The notes beneath the pieces are model-generated. The model searched no databases. It had not been told where the DNA came from and saw nothing but the letters and a program-made list of their open reading frames with translations. The translations under genes and the position numbers were made by a program. A stretch of 64,000 nucleotides of DNA from Neobacillus kokaensis. GTDB lineage: Bacteria; Bacillota; Bacilli; Bacillales; Cytobacillaceae. The stretch is taken from positions 62,001-126,000 of the forward strand of contig NZ_BNDS01000011.1 in NCBI RefSeq assembly GCF_014656545.1. Direction: 5' to 3'. Below, piece after piece: positions 24,161-33,324 of the stretch. Position 1 is the first letter of the stretch. Each line of letters starts with the position of its first letter.

Positions 24161-25025
24161 TTAAAATAAAATCAAGAAATGTCCGGCCGGCATTAGAAAT
24201 ATATCGTTCTTTTTTCGTAATGACAGCTAAACTCCACATGATTTCCTGCTGCAAATTAATAATCTTAATATCAGAATTAGCGGCTCGATTACAAATCGAA
24301 TCAGGCAGAATCGTTACTCCTAAATTTGCCGCTACCATTTCGGTCATTAGATCCCACTGCGAACTTTTAAATAATATTTTGGGCTCAAACCCCGCCGCTA
24401 TACAATGTTTCTTCATAATTTTGTTCAAAGCAAATTCTTCATGATAAAAAATAAATTCCTCTTCCTTTAGATCTTTTAAGTCAACAAGTTTCCGGTCCGC
24501 TAATGGATGATCTTTATAAACTAATAGTTTCATCTCCTCCTCCACAATCGGGTAAACTTGAAACTCCTGTTCATCTATGGGCATAACAGCTACACCAAGT
24601 TCAAATTCCCCTTCCTCAACACTTTTCACTACTCTCGCTCCACCGTATTCGGTAATATTCAATTCAACATTTGGATATGCATGATGAAACTTTGCCATTA
24701 CTTTCGGAAAAAACAAACTGCCGATAATTGGAGGAAGTCCAATATTAATCTGTCCCCTTTTCAAGTTGGTCATATCATTTAAGGTTGTACTCATTTCGTC
24801 CATAAGTACATTCATTTTCTGAGCATATTCAAGGACAACTTTCCCTGCATCTGTGACATCACTTGTCTTATTTGTACGAATAAGAAGCTTCATACCAAGC
24901 TCTTCTTCTAACGTCATAATTGATTTACTTAGGGCCGGCTGTGAAATATGCAGGCTTTCGGCAGCCTTTGTCATACTTTTGTACTTTGCAACCTCCATGA
25001 AAACTCTTAGTTGTCTAAGCTCCAA
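24147..25025 (-). CDS. cidR: LysR-family regulator, CidR-like
   Basis: 292 residues, N-terminal LysR HTH (MELRQLRVFMEVAKYKSMTKAAESLHISQPALSKSI is the region 1-36) and a C-terminal effector-binding domain. Location directly upstream of cidA-cidB on the same strand points to CidR, the activator responding to acetate or pyruvate overflow. In many Bacillus genomes this regulator is encoded with the pair. The assignment rests on HTH type plus neighbourhood. Confidence 0.82.
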   Translation of the reverse strand: MELRQLRVFMEVAKYKSMTKAAESLHISQPALSKSIMTLEEELGMKLLIRTNKTSDVTDAGKVVLEYAQKMNVLMDEMSTTLNDMTNLKRGQINIGLPPIIGSLFFPKVMAKFHHAYPNVELNITEYGGARVVKSVEEGEFELGVAVMPIDEQEFQVYPIVEEEMKLLVYKDHPLADRKLVDLKDLKEEEFIFYHEEFALNKIMKKHCIAAGFEPKILFKSSQWDLMTEMVAANLGVTILPDSICNRAANSDIKIINLQQEIMWSLAVITKKERYISNAGRTFLDFILKDPL

Positions 25026-25045
25026 GCAATAAACCCTCCTTCTTT

Positions 25046-25083
25046 TAAAAACTGCCCTTTCAATTCAAAAAGGGCAGTTAAAA
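25046..25083. terminator. Bidirectional terminator between the FMN reductase and LysR genes
   Basis: AAAACTGCCCTTT pairs with AAAGGGCAGTT, with A- and T-runs on the two sides. It ends the FMN reductase transcript on the minus strand. Confidence 0.85.
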
Positions 25084-25085
25084 AT

Positions 25086-25619
25086 TTATTCAGAAATAAA
25101 TTGAACGAAGCGGTCTACAATTTCATCCACAGTTTTATTCGTTGCTTCGTCAGCTAACTTTCCTTCTGCAAATTTAGCAGCAGCTTGACTCACGAGAATT
25201 TCATTTCCAGCAGGCGGTAAAAGTTTAACCTGCATCGCTGTCAAGATTTGGCGAATATGCAGCTGAGCACGAAGTGTACCCGCTAATCCGGTAGCTGCAC
25301 CGGCTGTCATCACCGGCTTGCCAATTAGCACCTTATCCACACGGGATAGCCAGTCGAGTGCATTTTTTAAAACACCAGGGATCGACCAGTTATATTCAGG
25401 AGTTACGATAATTACCCCATCAGCTTCTTTGACTTTTTTCTTAAAAACAATAACAGCTTCAGACGGATTGTTTTCTTCATCTTGGTTATAAAATGGCAGA
25501 ACACTCAAATCAAGGATCTCCATATCAAATTTAATCATGTTTCGTTCTTGAATAGTAGCGGCCAACTGCTTGTTATAGGAGTCTTTTCTTAAACTACCAA
25601 CAATTGCAACAATTTTCAT
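25086..25619 (-). CDS. NADPH-dependent FMN reductase family protein
   Basis: 177 residues with a flavodoxin-like fold. The phosphate loop is IVGSLRKDSYNKQLA (residues 5-19); the FMN loop is VTPEYNWSIPGVLKNALDWLSR. It reduces FMN, quinones or azo compounds using NADPH. The ATG at 25619 gives the standard N-terminus MKIVAIVGSLR; an in-frame start at 25694 would add 25 atypical residues. It could supply reduced flavin to the luciferase-like enzyme, but the two are not adjacent. Confidence 0.87.
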   Translation of the reverse strand: MKIVAIVGSLRKDSYNKQLAATIQERNMIKFDMEILDLSVLPFYNQDEENNPSEAVIVFKKKVKEADGVIIVTPEYNWSIPGVLKNALDWLSRVDKVLIGKPVMTAGAATGLAGTLRAQLHIRQILTAMQVKLLPPAGNEILVSQAAAKFAEGKLADEATNKTVDEIVDRFVQFISE

Positions 25620-25775
25620 GCTATTTCTCACACCTCTTCTGATCGTTTTTATGACAATAACTTGATTATAGTAAACCAAGGAAGGGAAATTCAATTGATG
25701 TGCTCTATGTGAATGACGGAATCAATCTTCTATTTATTATTTTTCCCAATTATGAAGAAGCTGATAAGAGCATAA

Positions 25776-25810
25776 AAAAACACCTCCACTATGGTGAAGA
25801 TGTTCACAAA
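25776..25810 (-). terminator. Terminator of brnQ
   Basis: AACATCTTCACCAT pairs with AGTGGAGGTGTT on the minus strand, followed by TTTTTTTATGC. Confidence 0.88.
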
Positions 25811-25811
25811 G

Positions 25812-27191
25812 TTAGACAGTACCTTCTGATTTGTTCTTAGCCCCTGCTCCGGATAAGTTTCCAAGCCGTGCAATGAAGCCTGTGATAAAAATAGTAATTA
25901 AAACAGGAATTACCCACCCAAGTCCTTGATTATATAACGGCAGAGCCCGCTCATAAAAATCAATAACAGCTGCTAACCAGCCAAAATAATCAATCTTAAA
26001 CAGCTGACAGAATGTTTTAAAGCCGTCAATAATACTAATTAAAAAGGTGACCACAATTGCTGAAGTATATACAAATCGTGAATGATTGAACAATTTTGAT
26101 AAAAATGTCAAAATCATTAATGCAACCGCTAGTGGATATAAGAACATTAAAACCGGAATAGAGAAGTTAATAATATTCGATAAACCAAAATTTGCAATTA
26201 TAAAACATACAGTTGAAAACAGCAAGACAAATTTTTTATAGCTTACTTTTGGAAATAAAGTATGGAAATACTCACCACATGCTGTTACTAGACCAATACT
26301 CGTGGTCAAACAAGCTAGAATAATGACTATGGATAACATAACTGTTCCTAATGAGCCAAAATAATAAGAAGCTGCTTTTCCTAGGACTGGACCTCCATTA
26401 TCAAATAGACCAAATGTTCCTGTTGTGGTTGCTCCCAAATAAGCAATCCCTACATAAATAATACCTAAGAACAGTATTGCTACGATTCCAGATTTTGCAG
26501 AAGTAAATAGAATGCCACGTGCTGAGGTTACCCCCATTGAACGAATGGCATTGATGACAATAATTCCAAATACCAGTGACGCAAGCGCGTCCATTGTGTT
26601 ATACCCTTCCATGAATCCTTTGATGAAGGCCCCATTTGAATAAGATGCTTGCGGCGCTTCAATCGCACCAATCGGTTTAACAAAAACCATGACTAATAAG
26701 ACTAAAAGCAATACAATAATGGCTGGGGATAAAATTTTCCCAACATTATCAACAATCTTCGCAGGGTTCAAAGAGAACCACATCGTTACGATAAAAAATA
26801 TAAGGGTGAAAACGAATAAACCGATTTGACCAAAGCCTTCGCCAACAAATGGTGCAATACCAATATCATAGGCAACCGCTCCTGTTCTTGGTGCGGCAAA
26901 AAACGGGCCAATTGTCAAATATAGTAGTGCCGTAAAGATAATCCCATAAAGCGGATGAACTCTGCCGGCGAGTTCCTGTAAGTTCCTGCTTCCGGAAACC
27001 CCCATAGCTAATATTCCTAAAAACGGTAAGCCGATTCCTGTTACTAAGAAACCTGCTACAGCCGGCCAAATGTTTGAACCTGCCTGCTGCCCGAGTGAGG
27101 CTGGAAAAATTAAGTTCCCTGCCCCGAAAAACAAGGCAAACAACATAACACCTATGACAAAATATTTCGAAAACGGTAATTTGTTTTGCAT
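25812..27191 (-). CDS. brnQ: Branched-chain amino acid:cation symporter
   Basis: 459 residues, about 12 membrane helices, LIVCS family. N-terminal FVIGVMLFALFFGAGNLIFPASLG and the following GFLVTGIGLPFLGILAMG are diagnostic of BrnQ. It imports Leu, Ile and Val with Na+ or H+. TAGGAGGATT precedes the ATG. The leader (27192-27360) is AT-rich; I see no T-box features. Confidence 0.93.
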   Translation of the reverse strand: MQNKLPFSKYFVIGVMLFALFFGAGNLIFPASLGQQAGSNIWPAVAGFLVTGIGLPFLGILAMGVSGSRNLQELAGRVHPLYGIIFTALLYLTIGPFFAAPRTGAVAYDIGIAPFVGEGFGQIGLFVFTLIFFIVTMWFSLNPAKIVDNVGKILSPAIIVLLLVLLVMVFVKPIGAIEAPQASYSNGAFIKGFMEGYNTMDALASLVFGIIVINAIRSMGVTSARGILFTSAKSGIVAILFLGIIYVGIAYLGATTTGTFGLFDNGGPVLGKAASYYFGSLGTVMLSIVIILACLTTSIGLVTACGEYFHTLFPKVSYKKFVLLFSTVCFIIANFGLSNIINFSIPVLMFLYPLAVALMILTFLSKLFNHSRFVYTSAIVVTFLISIIDGFKTFCQLFKIDYFGWLAAVIDFYERALPLYNQGLGWVIPVLITIFITGFIARLGNLSGAGAKNKSEGTV

Positions 27192-27360
27192 TAAAAAAAA
27201 TCCTCCTAAAAAATAACCAAAAACTATTATTGTGCAAAAACAATAATACTACTCTATTTCATAAAAATCAACCTATTATAAGGATTATTTAGATAATTTA
27301 GATATTGGAGAAATATGTATATTCTTGTCGAATTATTTTTTTGTTCAATTGATTTTTTCA

Positions 27361-27392
27361 ATAAAAAAAGCCAAGTATTCCTGCCTGGCTTT
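27361..27392 (-). terminator. Terminator of the mgtC-like gene
   Basis: Minus strand AAAAGCCAGG...ACTTGGCTTTTTTT, right after the mgtC-like stop codon. Confidence 0.75.
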
Positions 27393-27869
27393 TCATGATC
27401 CCATATTTCTAAAAGCTTCATGTTTTTTTTCTTTAGGTACATTATGTTTTTCTTCAATCCAAAGACTGATTTTAGCTAAGATAAATGTTATAAAGACAGA
27501 AGCAAAAACGATGCCGTAAAATCCAGCTCCAATTCCGATCCCAACACCTCCTGCAAAAAACACCATAGCAGCGGATGTTAAACCTTTTACACGTAATCCG
27601 TTTTTTAAAATTAGACCCGCACCTAAAAAACCAAGTCCGGAAACTATTTGGGCAGCAGGGCGCATAGGGTCCATCCGATTATTCATATTAGAATTACCAA
27701 AAAACTCAGCACTATAAATCGAAACAATGGTTATCAATGTACATGAAACTGATACATAGGTTAAAGTTTTTAATCCTGCAGGTTTATTTTTTGCACTGCG
27801 GTCCCAGCCAATAACCATCCCCAATAAAGCACTTATAACTAACCGTAGATAGATCTCGATATTTTTCAA
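27393..27869 (-). CDS. MgtC/SapB-family membrane protein
   Basis: 158 residues with four or five membrane helices. Family motifs are LLGMVIGWDRSAKNKPAGLKT and AAQIVSGLGFLGAGLILKNG followed by VKGLTSAAMVFFAGGVGIGIGAGFY. The gene encodes the short form without the long cytoplasmic C-terminal domain. MgtC proteins inhibit F-type ATP synthase or aid survival in low Mg2+ in some bacteria; in Bacillus the role is unclear. Monocistronic. Confidence 0.88.
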   Translation of the reverse strand: MKNIEIYLRLVISALLGMVIGWDRSAKNKPAGLKTLTYVSVSCTLITIVSIYSAEFFGNSNMNNRMDPMRPAAQIVSGLGFLGAGLILKNGLRVKGLTSAAMVFFAGGVGIGIGAGFYGIVFASVFITFILAKISLWIEEKHNVPKEKKHEAFRNMGS

Positions 27870-27989
27870 AAAATGTTCTTCATAAAAAAACCAAAATGAT
27901 CCATCCTATTGCCTCCCTTTATTGACAATCTTTTTTGTCTTTCATCCAGAGAGTCTATTAATACATTTTGATGCCTGACACCAAATAAA

Positions 27990-28988
27990 CTAACCTAATG
28001 GTTTCATAATTCGTTTTCGTTTTTCAAAGGTTGCTATACTGGTAACCCCTTTATTTAGTAATGTTGTAGTATTTAAATCAATGTATGCTCCGATGTCATC
28101 TGGAAAATGAGAGTCAGAGGAGGTGGTTAAGGCCACTCCGTTATCTACTAATACATCTAGAAATCTAGGACTTGGGCACATTTCTTGAACTGGATAGCGA
28201 TAATATAAACCGGCATTTATTTCCGTTGCTGTATCGGTTTCAATTAAAGCTTTGGCAATCTTTTCGTAATATGGGAGAAGAAGACTTTCATCTGGACGGT
28301 AATTGAATACCTTCAAATTATCCAAGTGTGCTACAAAGTTAAACAACTTACTGCGAATAGCTTTTTCAACAACATTAAAAAAATCCTCATATAAACCTTC
28401 TAAATTATATTCGTTAAATAACTCTTGTGTATCCGGGTTATCGAACCCCCATCCATGAATAAAATGGACGGAACCAATTGCATAATCCCATTCAAATTGT
28501 CCAAGCAGCTTACTTAATTCTTCCTCCCCGCCTGGAAAATAATCTGCTTCAATTCCCAGTTTAAGAATGATTCCTTCTTTTTCCCAGCGTTGTTTGGCTT
28601 CTGATATTGCAGAAACAAAATCGCTCATTGATTCTGTCATTACTTGGCTTAGCCATTTTCGCTGTTTATTCCCAAGATCAGTATTGCTTGTGTCGATATA
28701 TTTTTCAAAATAGGCTTGGGTTTCTTTAAAGCGATAAAGATGATCGACAATTCCCACTTCACGCAGTCCCTTTCGTTTAGCCTCTATTAAATAAAGGTCA
28801 ATCCAAGACGCATCATAGGAACCCTTTTGTACACGGTCACTAAGCCGGGACATACTTTTATGCATCCATTCAATCGAATGAGCTTTTTCAGTCAGGGGGG
28901 TAAAATAATCTAATGCCTTATTCGTTCTATCTAGCCATCGGAATGAATACGGACCCTCTTCTAAATGTAAATGATAATCAACCTTCAT
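27990..28988 (-). CDS. PHP-domain metal-dependent hydrolase
   Basis: 332 residues. PHP metal ligands are visible: His6 and His8 in DYHLHLEEG, VDHLYRF, GIEADYF, SVHFIHGWGF, AHLDNLKVF and SSDSHFPDD. The family includes histidinol phosphatase HisK and other phosphoesterases. It is the last gene of the uptake operon and overlaps the DeoR gene by 11 bases. Together with the alkaline-phosphatase-type enzyme it suggests two cytoplasmic phosphate-releasing steps after import. It is somewhat longer than HisK (about 270), with an inserted segment around residues 25-65. True histidinol phosphatase is unlikely in this context. Confidence 0.82.
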   Translation of the reverse strand: MKVDYHLHLEEGPYSFRWLDRTNKALDYFTPLTEKAHSIEWMHKSMSRLSDRVQKGSYDASWIDLYLIEAKRKGLREVGIVDHLYRFKETQAYFEKYIDTSNTDLGNKQRKWLSQVMTESMSDFVSAISEAKQRWEKEGIILKLGIEADYFPGGEEELSKLLGQFEWDYAIGSVHFIHGWGFDNPDTQELFNEYNLEGLYEDFFNVVEKAIRSKLFNFVAHLDNLKVFNYRPDESLLLPYYEKIAKALIETDTATEINAGLYYRYPVQEMCPSPRFLDVLVDNGVALTTSSDSHFPDDIGAYIDLNTTTLLNKGVTSIATFEKRKRIMKPLG

Positions 28989-29781
28989 GATGCTCCTCCC
29001 CTCCTGGCGAAATCCATTGTATCATTGTATCTAACTCCTTTTGTTTCCAAGATAATGGCATTTCCCCATCACAAATAATATAATCCACCGCAGATAAGGA
29101 GCAAATCCTATAAAAAGACTCATGGTCAATTTTCGAGGAGTCCGCCAGTACAAATACTTGATTGGCTCTTTCAATCATGACGGTTGAAACCATACATTCT
29201 TCAAAGTCGTAATCACTGACATTGTTTGTGGTTATCCCACCACAGGAGAGGAATAGTTTATCAAACCGAAATGATTCGAGCATTTTGCAGGTTAAAGCTC
29301 CTACGATTGATTTTTGTGCCGGATTGGTGGTGCCGCCAAGGACAATAATTCTCCCATCAAACTCCTGACTTTCTAACCGGTTATTTAATTCTTCTGCAAC
29401 AGCGAGCGAATTTGTTACAATTGTCAAATCCTTGACACCAGTTATAGCCTTGGCAATATGAATTGTTGTCGTCCCGACATCAATCATAACGGTATCCCCG
29501 TCTTGAATAAACTCTGCAGCTTTCCTTCCAATCGCTTCTTTTGCTTCCGCTTGCACATTCATTTTTTTGATAAAATGCGGCTCGTTATTGGTTTGGAGAT
29601 ATCTAACGGCACCGCCATGGACTCTTTTTAGTTTTTTTTCCTTTTCTAATGTATCTAAATCACGGCGAATCGTTTCCGGAGCAACTCCTAATTCTTGTGC
29701 TAGAGAAGCTACTAAAACCTTCTTTTCTTTTTCCAATTGTTCTAAGATGAAGAGCTGTCGCTCATTTAACAGAACATTCAT
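28978..29781 (-). CDS. DeoR-family transcriptional repressor
   Basis: 267 residues. N-terminal DeoR HTH (ERQLFILEQLEKEKKVLVASLAQELGVAPETIRRDLDTLEK is the region about 6-46) and a C-terminal DeoRC sugar-phosphate sensor domain with IDVGTTTIHIAKAI and VLADSSKIDHESFY. DeoR regulators usually sense phosphorylated sugars and repress their own operon. Its place inside the ABC/phosphatase operon supports local control, probably through the inverted repeat at 34449-34505. It overlaps the ATPase gene by 4 bases. Confidence 0.9.
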   Translation of the reverse strand: MNVLLNERQLFILEQLEKEKKVLVASLAQELGVAPETIRRDLDTLEKEKKLKRVHGGAVRYLQTNNEPHFIKKMNVQAEAKEAIGRKAAEFIQDGDTVMIDVGTTTIHIAKAITGVKDLTIVTNSLAVAEELNNRLESQEFDGRIIVLGGTTNPAQKSIVGALTCKMLESFRFDKLFLSCGGITTNNVSDYDFEECMVSTVMIERANQVFVLADSSKIDHESFYRICSLSAVDYIICDGEMPLSWKQKELDTMIQWISPGGEEHHEG

Positions 29782-30782
29782 GTTAGTGAAATCACGTCCT
29801 TACGGTTAAGATATAAAGTTATTGTCTCGCGTTTTTGGGAATCTTCCTCTATTTTGTGCAAATGATCTGCAATAAAACAAACGTTATTTACCTCTAATTC
29901 ATATCGAGTTATATTACCAAGCATGGTCATTTTTTGAATTTTCCCTGTTATTTCGTAACCATCTTTAACAGGTGCTTCACTGAAGGCTTCAGGTCTAATT
30001 GCATATATATCCCTCGTATAACCATTATCGTCATTAAATAAATTTGATATTTCCTTTCTACTCAAAACATTATAGTTTCCAATAAATCGAGCTACAAATT
30101 CGCTAGCGGGACGAGTATAAATTTCATGCGGCGACCCACTTTGAGCAATATGTCCCTTATTCATAATATAAATATAGTCACTAACCGCCATTGCCTCTTC
30201 CTGATCATGTGTCACCAGAATGGTTGTCATATTCAGTTCCTGCTGAATGCTGCGAAGCTGCTTTTGCAAATTTTTACGAATTTGAGCATCTAGAGCACTA
30301 AGAGGTTCGTCAAGCAATAAAACTTTAGGTTGTGTTACCAGTGAACGGGCTAATGCAACACGCTGCTGCTGACCGCCTGACAGCTCACGCGGATAAGACC
30401 TTTCTTTCCCTGTCAATTCAACTAGTTCGATTACCCGGGCTACGTTTTGTTTAATGCTCTCCTTGTCGAGCTTTTTCATTTTCAAGCCAAATTCAATATT
30501 CTCTTGAACGGTCATGTTTGGAAAAAGCGCATACGATTGAAATACCATGCCCACTTGGCGGTCTTTAGGCTTTACCTCCGTAACGTTTTTTCCATCAATA
30601 TGAATTGTACCCTCATCCGGATGGATTAGACCCGCAATAGTCCGTAACAGTGTACTTTTCCCACAACCGCTCGGTCCCAACAATGTAACAAATTCCCCTT
30701 CCTTAATCGAAAGATTCAAATGGTGCAAGACGGTTTCATTGTTAAAGGACTTTTTGATTTTCTCTATTGTTAAAAAACTCAT
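29778..30782 (-). CDS. ABC transporter ATPase (PotA/FbpC-like)
   Basis: 334 residues. Walker A LLGPSGCGKSTLLRTI (about 35-50), signature LSGGQQQRVALARSL (about 135-149), Walker B VLLLDEPLSALD. A C-terminal TOBE-type regulatory domain covers about 240-334. It pairs with the two permeases directly upstream. The overall type resembles spermidine/putrescine, iron(III) or 2-aminoethylphosphonate importers. Confidence 0.92.
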   Translation of the reverse strand: MSFLTIEKIKKSFNNETVLHHLNLSIKEGEFVTLLGPSGCGKSTLLRTIAGLIHPDEGTIHIDGKNVTEVKPKDRQVGMVFQSYALFPNMTVQENIEFGLKMKKLDKESIKQNVARVIELVELTGKERSYPRELSGGQQQRVALARSLVTQPKVLLLDEPLSALDAQIRKNLQKQLRSIQQELNMTTILVTHDQEEAMAVSDYIYIMNKGHIAQSGSPHEIYTRPASEFVARFIGNYNVLSRKEISNLFNDDNGYTRDIYAIRPEAFSEAPVKDGYEITGKIQKMTMLGNITRYELEVNNVCFIADHLHKIEEDSQKRETITLYLNRKDVISLT

Positions 30783-31562
30783 TTATATGGTCTCCTTTTT
30801 TTGGCGGGTCATTTTTATCATAACGGCCGAAAGAATACTAATAAGGATAAAGTAGCACACAACAATCGCACTTGCGATATGACCACTCTGGCTTAACTTT
30901 TGATATAAGTAAATTTGAACGGTTTCGAAGTGTCCGCCAACTAATAAATTGATGAGGACGAATTCTCCAAATAAAATAGAAAAAGAAAGTAAAGAGGAAA
31001 CGAGAATTCCTGACATAATATTTGGGACAATCACTTTTATGAAGGCTGTATAGCGGCTCGCTCCCAATATTTCCGCTGCTTCCATCAATGTCTCCGCATT
31101 TATATTTCTTAAAGAGTTACGCGTTCCTTGATACATATAAGGGAGGATGCCAACAAAATAAGCACCGATTGTAATTAACACCATTGAAACCCCACTTGTC
31201 GAATAAGCTCTAATTAAGCCAACAGCAAGGATAATTCCCGGCATGGCATAAGTCATGACGACGAGAGATTGAACTATTTTCTCCAGCTTTGGTGCATATA
31301 AGATAATGGAAAATATGGCGGGAACCATAATAATCAGTGTTAAAATAGTCGCACCTAGTGATAAAATCAGTGATCGGCCTAAAGACTCCAGGAACCTTAT
31401 ATCGCCAAATAATTCAATATACCATTTGAATGTTAAGCCTTCCGGTAAAATGGTTTTATGCCAGGAAGTAGCAAAGGAATAAAGGAAGGTACCTAATAAT
31501 GGAATCAATAAGTACAAAACTACAATTCCAATTGTTATATAATGATAGAATGATTTTTTCAT
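30783..31562 (-). CDS. ABC transporter permease 2
   Basis: About 259 residues, six membrane helices. The inner-membrane component loop is TLMEAAEILGASRYTAFIKVIVPNIMSG (the EAA motif, about 160-187). I chose the ATG at 31562 because GGAGGGATTTATC precedes it; a start at 31595 would add 11 residues overlapping permease 1. The stop codon abuts the ATPase start. It is the second half of a heterodimeric importer. Confidence 0.9.
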   Translation of the reverse strand: MKKSFYHYITIGIVVLYLLIPLLGTFLYSFATSWHKTILPEGLTFKWYIELFGDIRFLESLGRSLILSLGATILTLIIMVPAIFSIILYAPKLEKIVQSLVVMTYAMPGIILAVGLIRAYSTSGVSMVLITIGAYFVGILPYMYQGTRNSLRNINAETLMEAAEILGASRYTAFIKVIVPNIMSGILVSSLLSFSILFGEFVLINLLVGGHFETVQIYLYQKLSQSGHIASAIVVCYFILISILSAVMIKMTRQKKETI

Positions 31563-32413
31563 GATAAATCCCTCCGAATCCTGCGGGTCAACCATTCATT
31601 TATAAGTAAGGCAAGTACCATTGTTAAACCTAGCAGAGTTGCAATCGCACTTCCTAACTCAGGTCTAGCAAAAATGTCTCCGGTTGTAATGGCACCGATT
31701 CGAATAGTAACAAGGTTATATGCACTTCCTGTCAAAGCAAATGCTGAAGCATAAGCTCCCATTGCATTGGCAAAAAGAATACTAAACGTACCAGCAATGC
31801 TAGGCATAATGATCGGAACTCCAATTTTCAGCCAAAACTGTGATGGTGACGCTCCTAGAAGGGCTGCTGCCTCCTTCCATTGTGCTTGAATCCCTTGATA
31901 TACAGGATAAATTAGCATTACCGCCAGCGGCAGCTGAAAATAAACATAAATAAGTACTAATCCTGACCAGGAGTATAAATTAAATGAATTTAATAAATCC
32001 CAGCCAAAGTGTTTGAATAATAATGTAAACAAACCGCTGTTTCCTAAGATTACAATAAAAGCAAACGCTAGAGGAATTCCAGCGAAATTTGCAGTAAGGT
32101 TTGCAAATACGAGGATCCTGTCCTGTACTTTTTTTGAAAATAGAGTAATTGAGTAAGCAGCGAAAACTGCAAGGGTTATAGCTATTAAACTTGAGAAAAA
32201 GCTAATAAGCATACTATTTTTAAACGCCTGGTGGTAGTAGGTATTTCGAAATACCTCCATATATTGGCTGAAAGTAAACCCCGTACCGCCATTCTCTTGG
32301 AAACTGCTATAAAGCATGAAAAACAGCGGGACAAATAAAAATAATAGAACAAAAATGATAAACGGAATAATGCTGATGAGAAGCATTCCATTCATACGCT
32401 TCAATATGAACAA
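31559..32413 (-). CDS. ABC transporter permease 1
   Basis: 284 residues, six membrane helices. EAA motif is QWKEAAALLGASPSQFWLKI (about 185-204). It overlaps permease 2 by 4 bases. The upstream gap to the phosphatase gene (77 bases) has no terminator, so the operon is probably continuous. MFILKRMN is a short cytoplasmic lead. Confidence 0.9.
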   Translation of the reverse strand: MFILKRMNGMLLISIIPFIIFVLLFLFVPLFFMLYSSFQENGGTGFTFSQYMEVFRNTYYHQAFKNSMLISFFSSLIAITLAVFAAYSITLFSKKVQDRILVFANLTANFAGIPLAFAFIVILGNSGLFTLLFKHFGWDLLNSFNLYSWSGLVLIYVYFQLPLAVMLIYPVYQGIQAQWKEAAALLGASPSQFWLKIGVPIIMPSIAGTFSILFANAMGAYASAFALTGSAYNLVTIRIGAITTGDIFARPELGSAIATLLGLTMVLALLINEWLTRRIRRDLS

Positions 32414-32490
32414 CCCCTTTTGAATTACTAAGGCGAAAATATCCTGTTACAACATGATATTTTTAACCATTTTTAAACACAAACGCCTTC

Positions 32491-33324
32491 TTAAATAGAA
32501 GGCGCCCCTTTTATAACAGGAATGGAGAGCTGCTGCATGGGTTGAGACTGTTGAATATTTAATAATTCGCATGCTAAAGGCGCGATTTGCAGTTGTGCGA
32601 TTTCCTCTTCGTATATCCCCGGTTTGATCCGGTCACTAATAATAAATAGCGGGACATCTCGATCATCGGCGGTTGTCCCGCCGTGGTTTCCATCATCATT
32701 CATGCCATGGTCAGCTGTTACTATAATTTGATAACCTGCTTCCATCCAGCTCGGAAGAACACTGGCTAAAATCATATCTACTCCAATGACACGGTTTCGA
32801 TATTCCATAGAATCAGCTGTGAATTTATGCCCATCATCATCAATATTCATCGAGTGAACATAAAGGAAATCCGGTACATATGTATTTAATAGGAAATTGG
32901 CATCCGCAAATAAATGGTTGTCTGGGTAATGGTCCTCCCAATAAAAGATACCTCTCTCAATTGGTTTTTGCCCGTCAAGTTGGATCCTGTCTGTACTTGG
33001 ATTAAATGGCGCCGAATTATATAGCTCGCTTACCCAATAATAAGCTGCAGCGGCATTTTTTAATCCATGCTGCTTTGTTAAATGAAATAAACTCTCTTCA
33101 TAAGATAATCGGACTGTTTTATTCGTAGTAATTCCGTTTTTATACACTGGCGTTCCTGTTAATAATACTTCATATAACGGCCGAGATAGACTTGGCAATT
33201 CCGACTTTACTTTAAAGCGTGAGGCTTTCCCCTTTTCCACTAAATGATGCAAATACCCCATTTGGCTAACAGCCGTATCATATCGCAGACCATCTAACAT
33301 GATAAAAATCAGCTTATTTGACAT
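32491..33324 (-). CDS. Alkaline-phosphatase-superfamily phosphodiesterase/hydrolase
   Basis: 277 residues, type I phosphodiesterase/nucleotide pyrophosphatase group. Metal ligand Asp11 is in FIMLDGLRYD; the nucleophile Ser is in LPSLSRPLYEVLLTG (about 44-58); further ligands are in HSMNIDDDGHKF, VTADHGMNDDGNHGG. No signal peptide, so it works on imported substrate. Relatives cleave phosphodiesters, nucleotide pyrophosphates, or phosphonoacetate. It lies between the binding protein and permease genes and overlaps the binding protein gene by 11 bases. Substrate unknown. Confidence 0.83.
   Translation of the reverse strand: MSNKLIFIMLDGLRYDTAVSQMGYLHHLVEKGKASRFKVKSELPSLSRPLYEVLLTGTPVYKNGITTNKTVRLSYEESLFHLTKQHGLKNAAAAYYWVSELYNSAPFNPSTDRIQLDGQKPIERGIFYWEDHYPDNHLFADANFLLNTYVPDFLYVHSMNIDDDGHKFTADSMEYRNRVIGVDMILASVLPSWMEAGYQIIVTADHGMNDDGNHGGTTADDRDVPLFIISDRIKPGIYEEEIAQLQIAPLACELLNIQQSQPMQQLSIPVIKGAPSI

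Noticed and set aside
27192..27360. T-box or leucine-responsive leader ahead of brnQ
   Set aside because: No T-box AGGGUGG-type sequence and no antiterminator/terminator pair seen; just AT-rich sequence.
27254..27457. 67-codon minus-strand frame beyond the mgtC-like gene
   Set aside because: Overlaps the end of the mgtC-like gene and its terminator; low-complexity Lys/Asn/Ile content typical of AT-rich noise.
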